8,017 bases of DNA from an uncultured Collinsella sp. (GTDB lineage Bacteria > Actinomycetota > Coriobacteriia > Coriobacteriales > Coriobacteriaceae): assembly GCA_900551605.1 (NCBI GenBank), contig URWS01000054.1, forward strand, positions 1 to 8,017. The letters run 5' to 3'. Position numbers and translations under genes: made by a program. The notes under the pieces were generated by a model. It did not search any database. It saw only the letters and a list, made by a program, of their open reading frames with translations, and was not told where the DNA came from. Positions 1 through 5,240 of this stretch are shown here, piece after piece. Within the stretch, counting starts at the first letter, position 1. Every line of letters begins with the position of its first letter.

Positions 1-126
1 CTGACCCTCCTCCTGCTTCAGGAATCGAGAACCGGGAACGCCGCACTGGGGGCACTTGAAGTCCTCGGGCAGCTGGTCGCCGTCGAACTCTTCCACATAA
101 CCGCAAACGGGGCAAACAAACTTCAT
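1..126 (-). CDS. Rubredoxin-like domain protein, N-terminal part (cut by window edge)
   Basis: Forty-two codons are visible from the ATG at 126 leftwards, with no stop before the edge. The start is supported by an AAAGGA ribosome site seven bases upstream. The protein opens directly with a rubredoxin-like iron knuckle pair: CPVCGY (Cys5, Cys8) and CPQCGVP (Cys25, Cys28). Four cysteines in this pattern bind one iron as Fe(Cys)4 in rubredoxins, which act as one-electron carriers in the cytoplasm. The gap between the Cys pairs (16 residues) is shorter than in free-standing rubredoxins (about 30) and closer to the rubredoxin module of rubrerythrins and NADH peroxidases. It could therefore be the front of a reverse rubrerythrin-type peroxidase or a small stand-alone protein; the missing C-terminus decides this. 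A role in oxygen or peroxide defence of an anaerobe is inference. Confidence 0.85.
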   Translation of the reverse strand, partial: MKFVCPVCGYVEEFDGDQLPEDFKCPQCGVPGSRFLKQEEGQ

Positions 127-162
127 GATTCGATCCTTTCGATCGATGGCGATGGGGCGCTT

Positions 163-191
163 GTCCGGTCCCGTAAGGGCCCTCTCCGGAC
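163..191 (-). promoter_or_regulatory. Hairpin in the 5' leader of the rubredoxin-like gene
   Basis: GTCCGG (163-168) and CCGGAC (186-191) form a perfect six-base-pair stem. A shorter inner CCC/GGG stem lies within the loop. It falls between the predicted promoter at 211-238 and the start codon at 126, so it should be transcribed in the leader. A second, smaller inverted repeat, CGATC/GATCG (131-135 and 141-145), places part of the ribosome-binding AAAGGA in its loop. Function is unknown; it does not match a riboswitch class that I recognise. Confidence 0.35.
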
Positions 192-210
192 GCGCGTCTT
201 GACGAGTTCT

Positions 211-238
211 ATTATCCATAAATGCAACCAAATGTGAA
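211..238 (-). promoter_or_regulatory. Predicted sigma-70-type promoter for the rubredoxin-like gene
   Basis: On the minus strand TTCACA (plus positions 233-238) is followed after 16 bases by GATAAT (211-216). Each hexamer matches the vegetative consensus at five of six positions. Transcription would start near 204, giving a leader of about 78 bases. The surrounding 205-280 stretch is markedly AT-rich for this window, as expected for a promoter. Confidence 0.55.
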
Positions 239-283
239 GCCTATTAGGAATGATTTTTAATAAAACAATTTAACCGCTTCCGT

Positions 284-1177
284 CTAACAGCGTCCGCATA
301 GCCCGCAGCGGACGCAGCCGTTGCAGATGAACTTGCTTCCGCAGGTTTCGCACCACTCAAAATACGGCGGATCCCAAAGCGCCGAACTGGGAATTTCCAA
401 GCCGAGCGGATCCCTTAGATCCCATTCGATTTGGCGGCCGCGATGCTGTAGACCCGATTTCCATGCCAGCTCGCTCTGCAGATTTTTACCACGAAGGTGA
501 TATGATCGCCCGTCCTTAACGAAGGTGCTTCCGGTTTCGATGAAAGCGAACGTCGCATTTGCTGCCACGCATTCAGTGTGCAAATTGCGCACCCATTCGT
601 AATGACAGGGACGAGCTCCTGCGTAGTTTTCTCCGCCTGCGATGACCTGCTCGATCCCATCGGGCTTTCCAAGGCTACCGGGGGCGGCTTTTTCGACCGA
701 CACGCTTCCAATAAACGGCGCACACATGATGCCGCGGTGTGCTGCCGGCGTGGCGAGCAGGAGGGGAATCCGTTCATTTGCCCTGCGCTGGTTTTCGCAG
801 GTTACGTTGAGCATGACGTTTTGCCAGCCATCGCCCCAGTCGCTGGGCAGACAGTCGCAAAAACGCTCGGGACGTTTGGTCAGAATGAAGAACTTTACGT
901 CGGGCCTCTGGCGAATGATATCCCATACTTCTGGTCGCCAGGGATCGGCCTCGGGCAACAAGAAGTCGCTCGTCATGCAGATGCGGATAAGCTCGCCGGC
1001 GCGAACTTTGTAGCTACCGTCTCGGCGGCGTTGGAGGGGATAGGTAAAGCCCGACTTGCTTTTGCTAATCACGGAAGGGTCGATACCGCGTTGCCCGTCC
1101 ATGTAATACATGTAGCAGTTGTCGCATCCCTCGCTGACGCGCGTGCAGCCATGCCAGGGGTTCCAGATGTCATGCAC
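284..1177 (-). CDS. DUF5131 (phage Gp37/Gp68-type) three-Cys-motif protein
   Basis: This 297-residue protein starts with GTG at 1177, seven bases after a strong AAAGGAGG site, and ends with TAG at 284. The start places the family hallmark at the very N-terminus, as expected: WNPWHGC (residues 5-11) then Cys18 and Cys21-Tyr22, giving C-x6-C-x2-CY. This resembles the FeS-binding cysteine triad of radical SAM enzymes. Further conserved-looking stretches are FFILTKRPERF (about 96-106), the NVTCEN segment and the GGENYAGARPCHYEWVR segment. Members occur in phages and bacterial islands, sometimes beside the three-Cys-motif partner TcmP; none is visible here. The biochemical activity is unknown. The tail is odd: residues 276-297 contain seven cysteines (276, 279, 285, 288, 291, 294, 297), suggesting an extra zinc or FeS site. 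The gene looks less GC-biased than its neighbours, and family distribution suggests horizontal acquisition (inference). Confidence 0.88.
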   Translation of the reverse strand: MHDIWNPWHGCTRVSEGCDNCYMYYMDGQRGIDPSVISKSKSGFTYPLQRRRDGSYKVRAGELIRICMTSDFLLPEADPWRPEVWDIIRQRPDVKFFILTKRPERFCDCLPSDWGDGWQNVMLNVTCENQRRANERIPLLLATPAAHRGIMCAPFIGSVSVEKAAPGSLGKPDGIEQVIAGGENYAGARPCHYEWVRNLHTECVAANATFAFIETGSTFVKDGRSYHLRGKNLQSELAWKSGLQHRGRQIEWDLRDPLGLEIPSSALWDPPYFEWCETCGSKFICNGCVRCGLCGRC

Positions 1178-1292
1178 CTTTGCGCCTCCTTTGCGGCGGA
1201 CGTGAATCCAATGGACCCTGAAAGACTAACACCGGATGACGCCAGGCAGCTCCGAACAATATGAAGATGTTGATTGATTGACGTTTGGCAGG

Positions 1293-1319
1293 TTGCCTGC
1301 GCTCCTCGATGAGTACAAT
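1293..1319 (+). promoter_or_regulatory. Possible promoter for the dehydrogenase operon
   Basis: TTGCCT (1293-1298) and TACAAT (1314-1319) are separated by 15 bases. The -10 element is good (five of six), the -35 element weak and the spacing short. It is the best-placed candidate upstream of the alcohol dehydrogenase start at 1366. The rest of the 1178-1365 gap between the divergent genes shows no convincing minus-strand promoter. Confidence 0.3.
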
Positions 1320-1331
1320 CGGTCGAGCAAA

Positions 1332-1347
1332 TGTTGACCCATCAACA
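1332..1347 (+). promoter_or_regulatory. Palindrome TGTTGA-N4-TCAACA, operator-like
   Basis: A perfect six-base inverted repeat with a CCCA centre lies just downstream of the possible promoter and four bases before the GAGGGAG ribosome site. Such placement suits a repressor operator for the dehydrogenase operon, or a small leader hairpin. The half-site ATGTTGA also occurs at 1267-1273. No regulator is encoded nearby, so the function is inference. Confidence 0.3.
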
Positions 1348-1365
1348 AATGAGGGAGCTTCCTTT

Positions 1366-2585
1366 ATGCATCTAGCCCGTTGTGCCTGGTGCCGAACGTA
1401 TCAAACGGTTTTTCGCATTGCATTGCCGGTGCTGCCCTATACCGAGCCACGCATTCTGGAGCACGCCGAGGATGTGCCCGCGGTGCTTCAAAAGCGTTCA
1501 ATACAGCATGTTCTTATCGTGACGGATCCCGGCATTGCCCGTCTAGGGCTCACGGCACCGCTCGAGACAGCGCTCGCGTCCAAGGGAATTAGCGCTGCGG
1601 TCTATGCCGAAACACGTGCGAACCCCACGGTCTCGAATGTGGAGGAAGCAGCATCCCTGTATCGAGAGAACGCCTGCCGGGCCATTATCGGCTTTGGCGG
1701 CGGCTCGGCCATGGACTGCGCCAAGGGCGTGGGGCACGCATCGCGCAGCCAAACAAGCCCATCAACAAGATGCGCGGCCTGCTGCGCATTCATCGTCGCC
1801 TGCCGCTGCTCATCGCCGTTCCCACCACGGCAGGCACGGGAAGCGAGGTCACGCTTGCGGCGGTAATTACCGATGACGAGTCGCACTACAAGTACCCCAT
1901 TAACGACTTTGTGCTGATCCCGCGCTATGCGGTGCACGACCCCGAGTTTACGCGCGGCCTGCCCGCCTCCATTACGGGGCAAACGGGCATGGACGCCCTG
2001 ACGCATGCCGTCGAGGCCTTTATCGGGCGCAGCACCACGCCCTATACGCGCAAGATGGCGCGCCAGGCGGTGCAGCTCATCCACGACAATTTGCTCGAGG
2101 CCTATGAGCACGGGGAGAACATGCGTGCGCGCCGCAATATGCTTTCGGCGGCGTATAAAGCGGGTGTTGCCTTTACGCGCTCCTATGTTGGATACGTCCA
2201 TGCCATCGCGCACAGCCTGGGCGGGCGTTACGGGATTCCCCACGGCTTGGCCAACGCCATCATCTTGCCGCACATGCTTCGTGCCTATGGCGAAGCCGCT
2301 GCTCCTAAACTCGCCGATCTCGCCCGCATGGCCGGTATCGCGCCGGCTAACGCGCAGGATAGCCTGGCGGCCGAGGCCTTTATCGATTGGGTCGATCGAA
2401 TGAACACCGCCTTGGACACTCCCAAATATGTGACGGGCATTCGCCGCTCCGACATTCCTGAGATGGCGACGCATGCCGATGCCGAGGCCAATCCCCTGTA
2501 CCCCGTTCCGCTTTTAATGGACCGCTTGGAGCTCGAGCATATGTACGAAGTCGTTGCAGGTGGTATGTTTGAGGGCGAGAACTAG
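1366..2585 (+). pseudogene. Iron-containing alcohol dehydrogenase, broken by a one-base deletion
   Basis: ATG at 1366 follows GAGGGAG (1351-1357) and opens a Fe-dependent (group III) alcohol dehydrogenase. The reading frame holds for 123 residues and includes the nucleotide-binding GGGS at 111-114. It then breaks at the GGGG run 1731-1734 and, as written, stops at 1866 after 43 out-of-frame residues. Adding one G restores a continuous protein of about 406 residues, close to the family's usual 380-400. The second half is fully conserved: PTTAGTGSE, GMDALTHAVEAF, YVHAIAHSLGG and GIPHG, which supply the expected metal ligands Asp210, His214, His279 and His293 (restored numbering). The enzyme would interconvert aldehydes and alcohols with NAD(P)H. 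It is paired with an aldehyde dehydrogenase whose ribosome site overlaps its stop codon, implying one operon for alcohol or aldehyde metabolism. A CxxC at residues 6-9 is unusual. The break may be a sequencing error or a true mutation. Confidence 0.85.
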
Positions 2586-2593
2586 GAGGGCCC

Positions 2594-3961
2594 ATGAACA
2601 CCGAGGAAATTGCGCGCATCGTCGGCGACCAGCGCACCTTTTTTAAGACGCACGCCACGTTTGATGTCGATGCTCGACGTCGTGCGCTCGTGAGTTTACG
2701 CGATGCGGTGCGGGCCCACGAGGCCGATATTGCCCATGCGCTCAAGACCGATCTGGGCAAGTCGCATGACGAGGCCTATATGTGCGAGATCGGCACGTCG
2801 CTTTCCGAGATTCGTCATCAGATCGCTCATGTGGCGCGATGGAGTCGTCCGCGCCTGCGTCCGTGCGACCTCGCTAACGCCGTGAGCGTGTGCAAAACGC
2901 AAGCCGTGCCCTATGGCGTCACGCTCATCATGGCTCCGTGGAACTACCCGTTTTTGCTGACGCTCGAGCCGCTCGCCGCGGGTAACACCGTGGTTATCAA
3001 GCCGAGTGCCTATGCTCCGGCATCGAGCGCGGTGCTCAAGCAAATCTGTGAAGAGGCATTTGATCCGCGCTTGGTGACGGTCGTCGAAGGCGGGCGTGCC
3101 GAAAACGAAGCGTTGCTCGATGAGTGCTGGGACAAGATCTTCTTTACCGGTAGCGTTCCGGTCGGCAAGCTCATCATGGAGCGTGCAAGTAAAAACCTCA
3201 CACCCGTGACGCTTGAGCTGGGCGGAAAGAGTCCCTGCATCGTGGATGCGACGGCTAACTTGAAGGTCGCGGCACGCCGTATCGCCTTTGGTAAATGGCT
3301 CAACGTGGGGCAGACCTGCGTGGCGCCCGACTACCTGCTGGTCGATACGCGCGTGCACGACGAGCTGCTGGGTCTCATCAAGGAGGAGGCCCGCCGTATG
3401 TTTGGAGAGCATCCGCTCGATAACGAGGATTACGGGCATATCGTCAACGCCAAGCATTTTGCGCGCGTGCGCGGGCTGATCGATCCCGATAAGGTCGTGC
3501 TTGGAGGCGCCGCGCGCGAGGCTTCGCTCAAGATCGAGCCGACGATTTTGGACGGCGTGTCCCCCGATGACGCCGTGATGCAGGAGGAGATTTTCGGCCC
3601 CATCTTGCCGGTGCTGACGTTTGAGAGCCTAGACGAGGCCGAGACGTTTATTACGGATCGTCCGACGCCGCTGGCCCTGTATATCTTTAGCCAAGACCGC
3701 GCAGTTCAGCAGCGCTTTGTGCGCTACGTGCCCTTTGGCGGCGGCTGCGTCAACGACACGATCATGCACCTGGCTACGAGCCATATGGGCTTTGGCGGCA
3801 TGGGTGCGAGCGGTATGGGACAGTACCATGGACGCGAGAGCTTCGATACGTTTAGCCACAAGAAGAGCATCGTGAACAAGGCAACGTGGCTGGACGTGCC
3901 ATTCCGTTACGCTCCTTATGCAAACTGGAAGCATAAGTTCGTGCGCATGTTTGTGCATTAG
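2594..3961 (+). CDS. Aldehyde dehydrogenase, class 3 (fatty/aromatic aldehyde) type
   Basis: This 455-residue intact protein belongs to the NAD(P)-dependent aldehyde dehydrogenase superfamily. It starts at ATG 2594, four bases after AGGAGG (2584-2589), which overlaps the preceding gene's TAG; translation is probably coupled. Visible active-site elements are APWNYPF with Asn117, FTGSVPVGK in the cofactor-binding part, LELGGKSP with general base Glu208, and GQTC with nucleophile Cys242. This numbering closely matches the class 3 enzymes, as do the short length without an N-terminal extension and the C-terminal RYAPYANWKHK segment. The family oxidises medium- or long-chain and aromatic aldehydes to acids. 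With the upstream alcohol dehydrogenase it could carry alcohol to acid via aldehyde, or detoxify aldehydes; the actual substrate cannot be read from sequence. A soluble cytoplasmic enzyme is likely, though class 3 relatives can have a membrane-associating tail. Confidence 0.95.
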   Translation: MNTEEIARIVGDQRTFFKTHATFDVDARRRALVSLRDAVRAHEADIAHALKTDLGKSHDEAYMCEIGTSLSEIRHQIAHVARWSRPRLRPCDLANAVSVCKTQAVPYGVTLIMAPWNYPFLLTLEPLAAGNTVVIKPSAYAPASSAVLKQICEEAFDPRLVTVVEGGRAENEALLDECWDKIFFTGSVPVGKLIMERASKNLTPVTLELGGKSPCIVDATANLKVAARRIAFGKWLNVGQTCVAPDYLLVDTRVHDELLGLIKEEARRMFGEHPLDNEDYGHIVNAKHFARVRGLIDPDKVVLGGAAREASLKIEPTILDGVSPDDAVMQEEIFGPILPVLTFESLDEAETFITDRPTPLALYIFSQDRAVQQRFVRYVPFGGGCVNDTIMHLATSHMGFGGMGASGMGQYHGRESFDTFSHKKSIVNKATWLDVPFRYAPYANWKHKFVRMFVH

Positions 3962-3968
3962 AAAAGGG

Positions 3969-4008
3969 TGCGGGCAATACGAACAGATGTTCCTATTGCC
4001 CGCATTTT
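3969..4008 (+). terminator. Intrinsic terminator after the aldehyde dehydrogenase gene
   Basis: TGCGGGCAATA (3969-3979) pairs perfectly with TATTGCCCGCA (3994-4004). The loop contains a second inverted repeat, GAACA/TGTTC (3981-3985 and 3988-3992), and TTTT follows directly. It begins seven bases after the stop codon. The T run is short, but the 11-base stem makes rho-independent termination likely. Confidence 0.8.
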
Positions 4009-4045
4009 GCGTTAGACTACTGCTATGGAGCACGGATGGGCCAAC

Positions 4046-4060
4046 TCCCTTTAGAAGGGA
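4046..4060 (+). promoter_or_regulatory. Hairpin sequestering the small peptide's Shine-Dalgarno
   Basis: TCCCTT (4046-4051) is perfectly complementary to AAGGGA (4055-4060), with a three-base TAG loop. AAGGGA is the ribosome-binding site of the ORF starting at 4067, so this hairpin would hide it in the mRNA. Such anti-Shine-Dalgarno pairing is common in type I toxin mRNAs and in translationally regulated leaders. Confidence 0.5.
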
Positions 4061-4066
4061 TTTGGT

Positions 4067-4150
4067 ATGAACGTAAGCGATGTTATTTCGTTATTGGCGT
4101 TGTTGATCGCGGCTATCGAACTCGGCCTGTTTATCGGCCGAATGAAATAG
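4067..4150 (+). CDS. 27-residue hydrophobic peptide, toxin-like (candidate)
   Basis: ATG at 4067 lies six bases after AAGGGA and runs to TAG at 4148-4150. The peptide begins MNVSDVISLLALLIAA and ends GLFIGRMK. It has a short polar start, one hydrophobic stretch of about 18 residues broken by a single Glu18, and a basic tail, the layout of a single-pass membrane peptide. Size and shape resemble small holin-like or TxpA/BsrG-type type I toxins, but I see no specific family match. Supporting context is the hidden ribosome site just upstream, a GNRA-capped stem-loop overlapping the stop codon, and a possible antisense promoter at 4245-4273. Alternatives are a regulatory leader peptide or a harmless small membrane protein. 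It stands alone after the terminator of the dehydrogenase operon, so it needs its own promoter; I could not assign one with confidence. Confidence 0.55.
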   Translation: MNVSDVISLLALLIAAIELGLFIGRMK

Positions 4151-4175
4151 CCGCCCCCGCGTAAGCGAAGACGGC
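4150..4175 (+). other. Stem-loop at the peptide's stop codon, GTAA tetraloop
   Basis: GCCG (4150-4153) pairs with CGGC (4172-4175), and CGC (4158-4160) with GCG (4165-4167) around a GTAA loop, which fits the stable GNRA type. A mismatched four-by-four internal region separates the two stems. It begins on the last base of the TAG stop. No T run follows, so it is more likely an mRNA structure or a target for antisense pairing than a terminator. Confidence 0.35.
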
Positions 4176-4186
4176 CACTTCTCACG

Positions 4187-4366
4187 ATGAAAACGTGTAT
4201 CGGAGTTGGCAAGACCCGCAGCCACGGGTGCCATCCGTGTCCCTATCTTAGCTGTAAGCGTTCCGCCGCGCAAGCGTTGCGGCAAGCGATTGAAAGACGC
4301 GGACGGGATGAATTTGTGTCCGCACGGGCCCGTAGACTTCTCAACTATGTTGTGGATGCTCGCTAA
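4187..4366 (+). CDS. Doubtful 59-residue Cys/Arg-rich small ORF
   Basis: An uninterrupted frame runs from ATG 4187 to TAA 4364-4366. The product has four cysteines in its first 23 residues (4, 15, 18, 23; the last three within HGCHPCPYLSCKR), then a basic, helix-prone half containing QALRQAIERR and ARARRLLNYVV. A C-x2-C-x4-C cluster could bind metal. Against it, no good ribosome site precedes the ATG, no earlier start exists because the frame reaches back to the upstream peptide's stop, and the same DNA forms a strong hairpin (4201-4237) that may explain the region as structured RNA. I do not recognise a family. Confidence 0.25.
   Translation: MKTCIGVGKTRSHGCHPCPYLSCKRSAAQALRQAIERRGRDEFVSARARRLLNYVVDAR
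4201..4237 (+). other. Long bulged hairpin downstream of the small peptide gene
   Basis: Three successive helices stack: CGGA (4201-4204) with TCCG (4234-4237), TGGCA (4207-4211) with TGCCA (4229-4233), and CCCG (4215-4218) with CGGG (4225-4228). All unpaired bulges lie on the left side and a six-base loop caps the structure. Thirteen perfect pairs are unlikely to be chance. No T run follows on the plus strand, so a simple terminator is unlikely. On the minus strand it would form the 5' end of an RNA started from 4245-4273. Confidence 0.4.
4245..4273 (-). promoter_or_regulatory. Possible antisense promoter facing the small peptide gene
   Basis: Read on the minus strand, TTGCGC (plus 4268-4273) is followed after exactly 17 bases by TAAGAT (4245-4250). 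The hexamers match the vegetative consensus at three and four of six positions, so support is modest. The predicted start near 4238 would give an RNA whose 5' end is the hairpin at 4201-4237 and which runs through the complement of the peptide ORF, the geometry of a type I antitoxin RNA. Confidence 0.22.
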
Positions 4367-4384
4367 TCGGTAATGGAGGCGCAC

Positions 4385-4564
4385 GTGTTTGATGACGATG
4401 ACCTGTTCGATCTGACAGACGATCCGTTTGAGTGGGATATGCTACTCGATGACGATGAGTTGGAGCAGGACCGTAAGAAGCGGCAGGGCAAGAAGGCGCG
4501 GGATGACGCTTCGAAAAAGCAGGACAAGCGTCGCCGAGGCCTGTTCGGCGGGCTCTTTGGGTGA
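4385..4564 (+). CDS. Small charge-segregated hypothetical protein
   Basis: I place the start at GTG 4385, five bases after GGAGG (4375-4379), instead of the in-frame ATG at 4373, whose own codons contain that ribosome site. The product is 59 residues. Residues 2-29 are strongly acidic (15 Asp/Glu, including runs of Asp) with interspersed Phe, Leu and Trp. Residues 30-51 are strongly basic (13 Lys/Arg), and the protein ends GLFGGLFG. No signal peptide, transmembrane helix, cysteine or known motif is present. The split charge suggests a disordered adaptor or nucleic-acid/protein-binding tail, but that is only inference. It ends about 65 bases before the metallophosphoesterase with no terminator in between, so the two could be co-transcribed. 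Confidence 0.7.
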   Translation: MFDDDDLFDLTDDPFEWDMLLDDDELEQDRKKRQGKKARDDASKKQDKRRRGLFGGLFG

Positions 4565-4617
4565 CTGTCTCATCGCCGCGTCTGTATACTAAACAGGTCT
4601 TATACGCGCTGCGAAAT

Positions 4618-4622
4618 GAGGG
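4618..4622 (+). promoter_or_regulatory. Ribosome-binding site deciding the metallophosphoesterase start
   Basis: GAGGG lies eight bases before the ATG at 4631 and eleven before the second ATG at 4634, favouring the first. A TATACT at 4585-4590 could serve as a -10 element for this gene, but no convincing -35 element accompanies it. Confidence 0.45.
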
Positions 4623-4630
4623 CATAGACG

Positions 4631-5176
4631 ATGATGTGGTTTACCGCCGATCTGCACCTGGGCGATACGAATATCTTGCACGACATGGATCGACCGTTTG
4701 ATTCGGTCGAGGAGATGAACCGCAAGGTCATCGATGCCATCAATGAGTGCGTGGCTGTGGACGACCGCCTCTATATCCTGGGAGACTTTACGTATCGTTT
4801 GCCCATGGCGGAGGCAGCGCGCCTGCGCGAGCGCATCGAATGCCAGAACGTGACGCTCATCCGTGGTAACCATGATGGCGATTGGGGAGATCCGGACGCG
4901 CCGCACATTTGGGATGAGGTGCGCGATTATCTGGAGGTCGCCCCCGGTTACGCTAAGGGCCATCGCCTGGTAATGAGCCATTACCCCATGCTCAGCTGGA
5001 ATGGCAAGGCGCGCGGCGCCATCATGCTGCACGGGCACATTCACAGCAGGGGAGACCGCACCAACGCGCGCAATCGCGATCGCGAGCGCCCTATCTTTCG
5101 CTACGACGTTGGCCTCGATGCCAACAACTACAAGCCCGTTAGCCGCGACCAGATTCTCGGCTTCTTTGGACTGTAG
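4631..5176 (+). CDS. Calcineurin-like metallophosphoesterase
   Basis: This 181-residue cytoplasmic protein carries the full ordered motif set of the binuclear metallophosphoesterase fold: DLH (Asp7, His9), GDF (Asp52), GNHD (Asn80, His81, Asp82), the MSHYP histidine (His117) and GHIH (His136, His138). These residues bind two divalent metals and the phosphate. The length fits the small single-domain subfamily with no accessory domain, signal peptide or membrane segment. Members hydrolyse phosphomonoesters, phosphodiesters or nucleotides; the substrate cannot be assigned. The closest-looking relatives are conserved hypothetical phosphoesterases of bacteria and phages. The second hairpin-type feature of interest, a 33-bp inverted repeat, begins eight bases after its stop. 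Confidence 0.92.
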   Translation: MMWFTADLHLGDTNILHDMDRPFDSVEEMNRKVIDAINECVAVDDRLYILGDFTYRLPMAEAARLRERIECQNVTLIRGNHDGDWGDPDAPHIWDEVRDYLEVAPGYAKGHRLVMSHYPMLSWNGKARGAIMLHGHIHSRGDRTNARNRDRERPIFRYDVGLDANNYKPVSRDQILGFFGL

Positions 5177-5183
5177 CCCTCAA

Positions 5184-5218
5184 ACCACCACAAAGGGGAC
5201 AGGCACCTTTGTGGTGGT
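5184..5218 (+). repeat. Perfect hairpin repeat, copy 1 (REP-like)
   Basis: ACCACCACAAAGG (5184-5196) and CCTTTGTGGTGGT (5206-5218) are perfect 13-base complements around the loop GGACAGGCA. It begins just after the metallophosphoesterase stop and lies 22 bases before the deacetylase start. No T run follows, so it is more like a REP-type palindrome or mRNA-stabilising hairpin than a classic terminator. Its 33-base core recurs at 6015-6047. I recall the GGGGACAGGCACC core as recurrent in some bacterial genomes; this cannot be checked here. Confidence 0.8.
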
Positions 5219-5240
5219 CCTTGCATAGATTGGAGTCGCT

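Noticed and set aside
578..1264. Long plus-strand ORF (228 codons) opposite the DUF5131 gene
   Set aside because: The minus strand carries clear family motifs and a strong ribosome site; the plus frame has no recognisable motif or good start.
1602..2474. Long minus-strand ORF opposite the alcohol dehydrogenase
   Set aside because: It is the complement of a GC-rich coding frame with conserved Fe-ADH motifs; its own translation is Arg/Ala/Gly-rich without motifs.
2696..3457. Minus-strand ORF opposite the aldehyde dehydrogenase
   Set aside because: It is a shadow of an intact gene with all catalytic residues; no family features of its own.
4007..4029. Promoter for the 27-residue peptide (TTGCGT, TATGGA)
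   Set aside because: The spacing of 11 bases is far from the usual 16-18 and no better pair was found between the upstream terminator and the ORF.
4091..4384. 97-codon minus-strand ORF over the small-element region
   Set aside because: No ribosome site or motif, and it overlaps the structured region and the plus-strand small peptide; kept only as an antisense RNA possibility.
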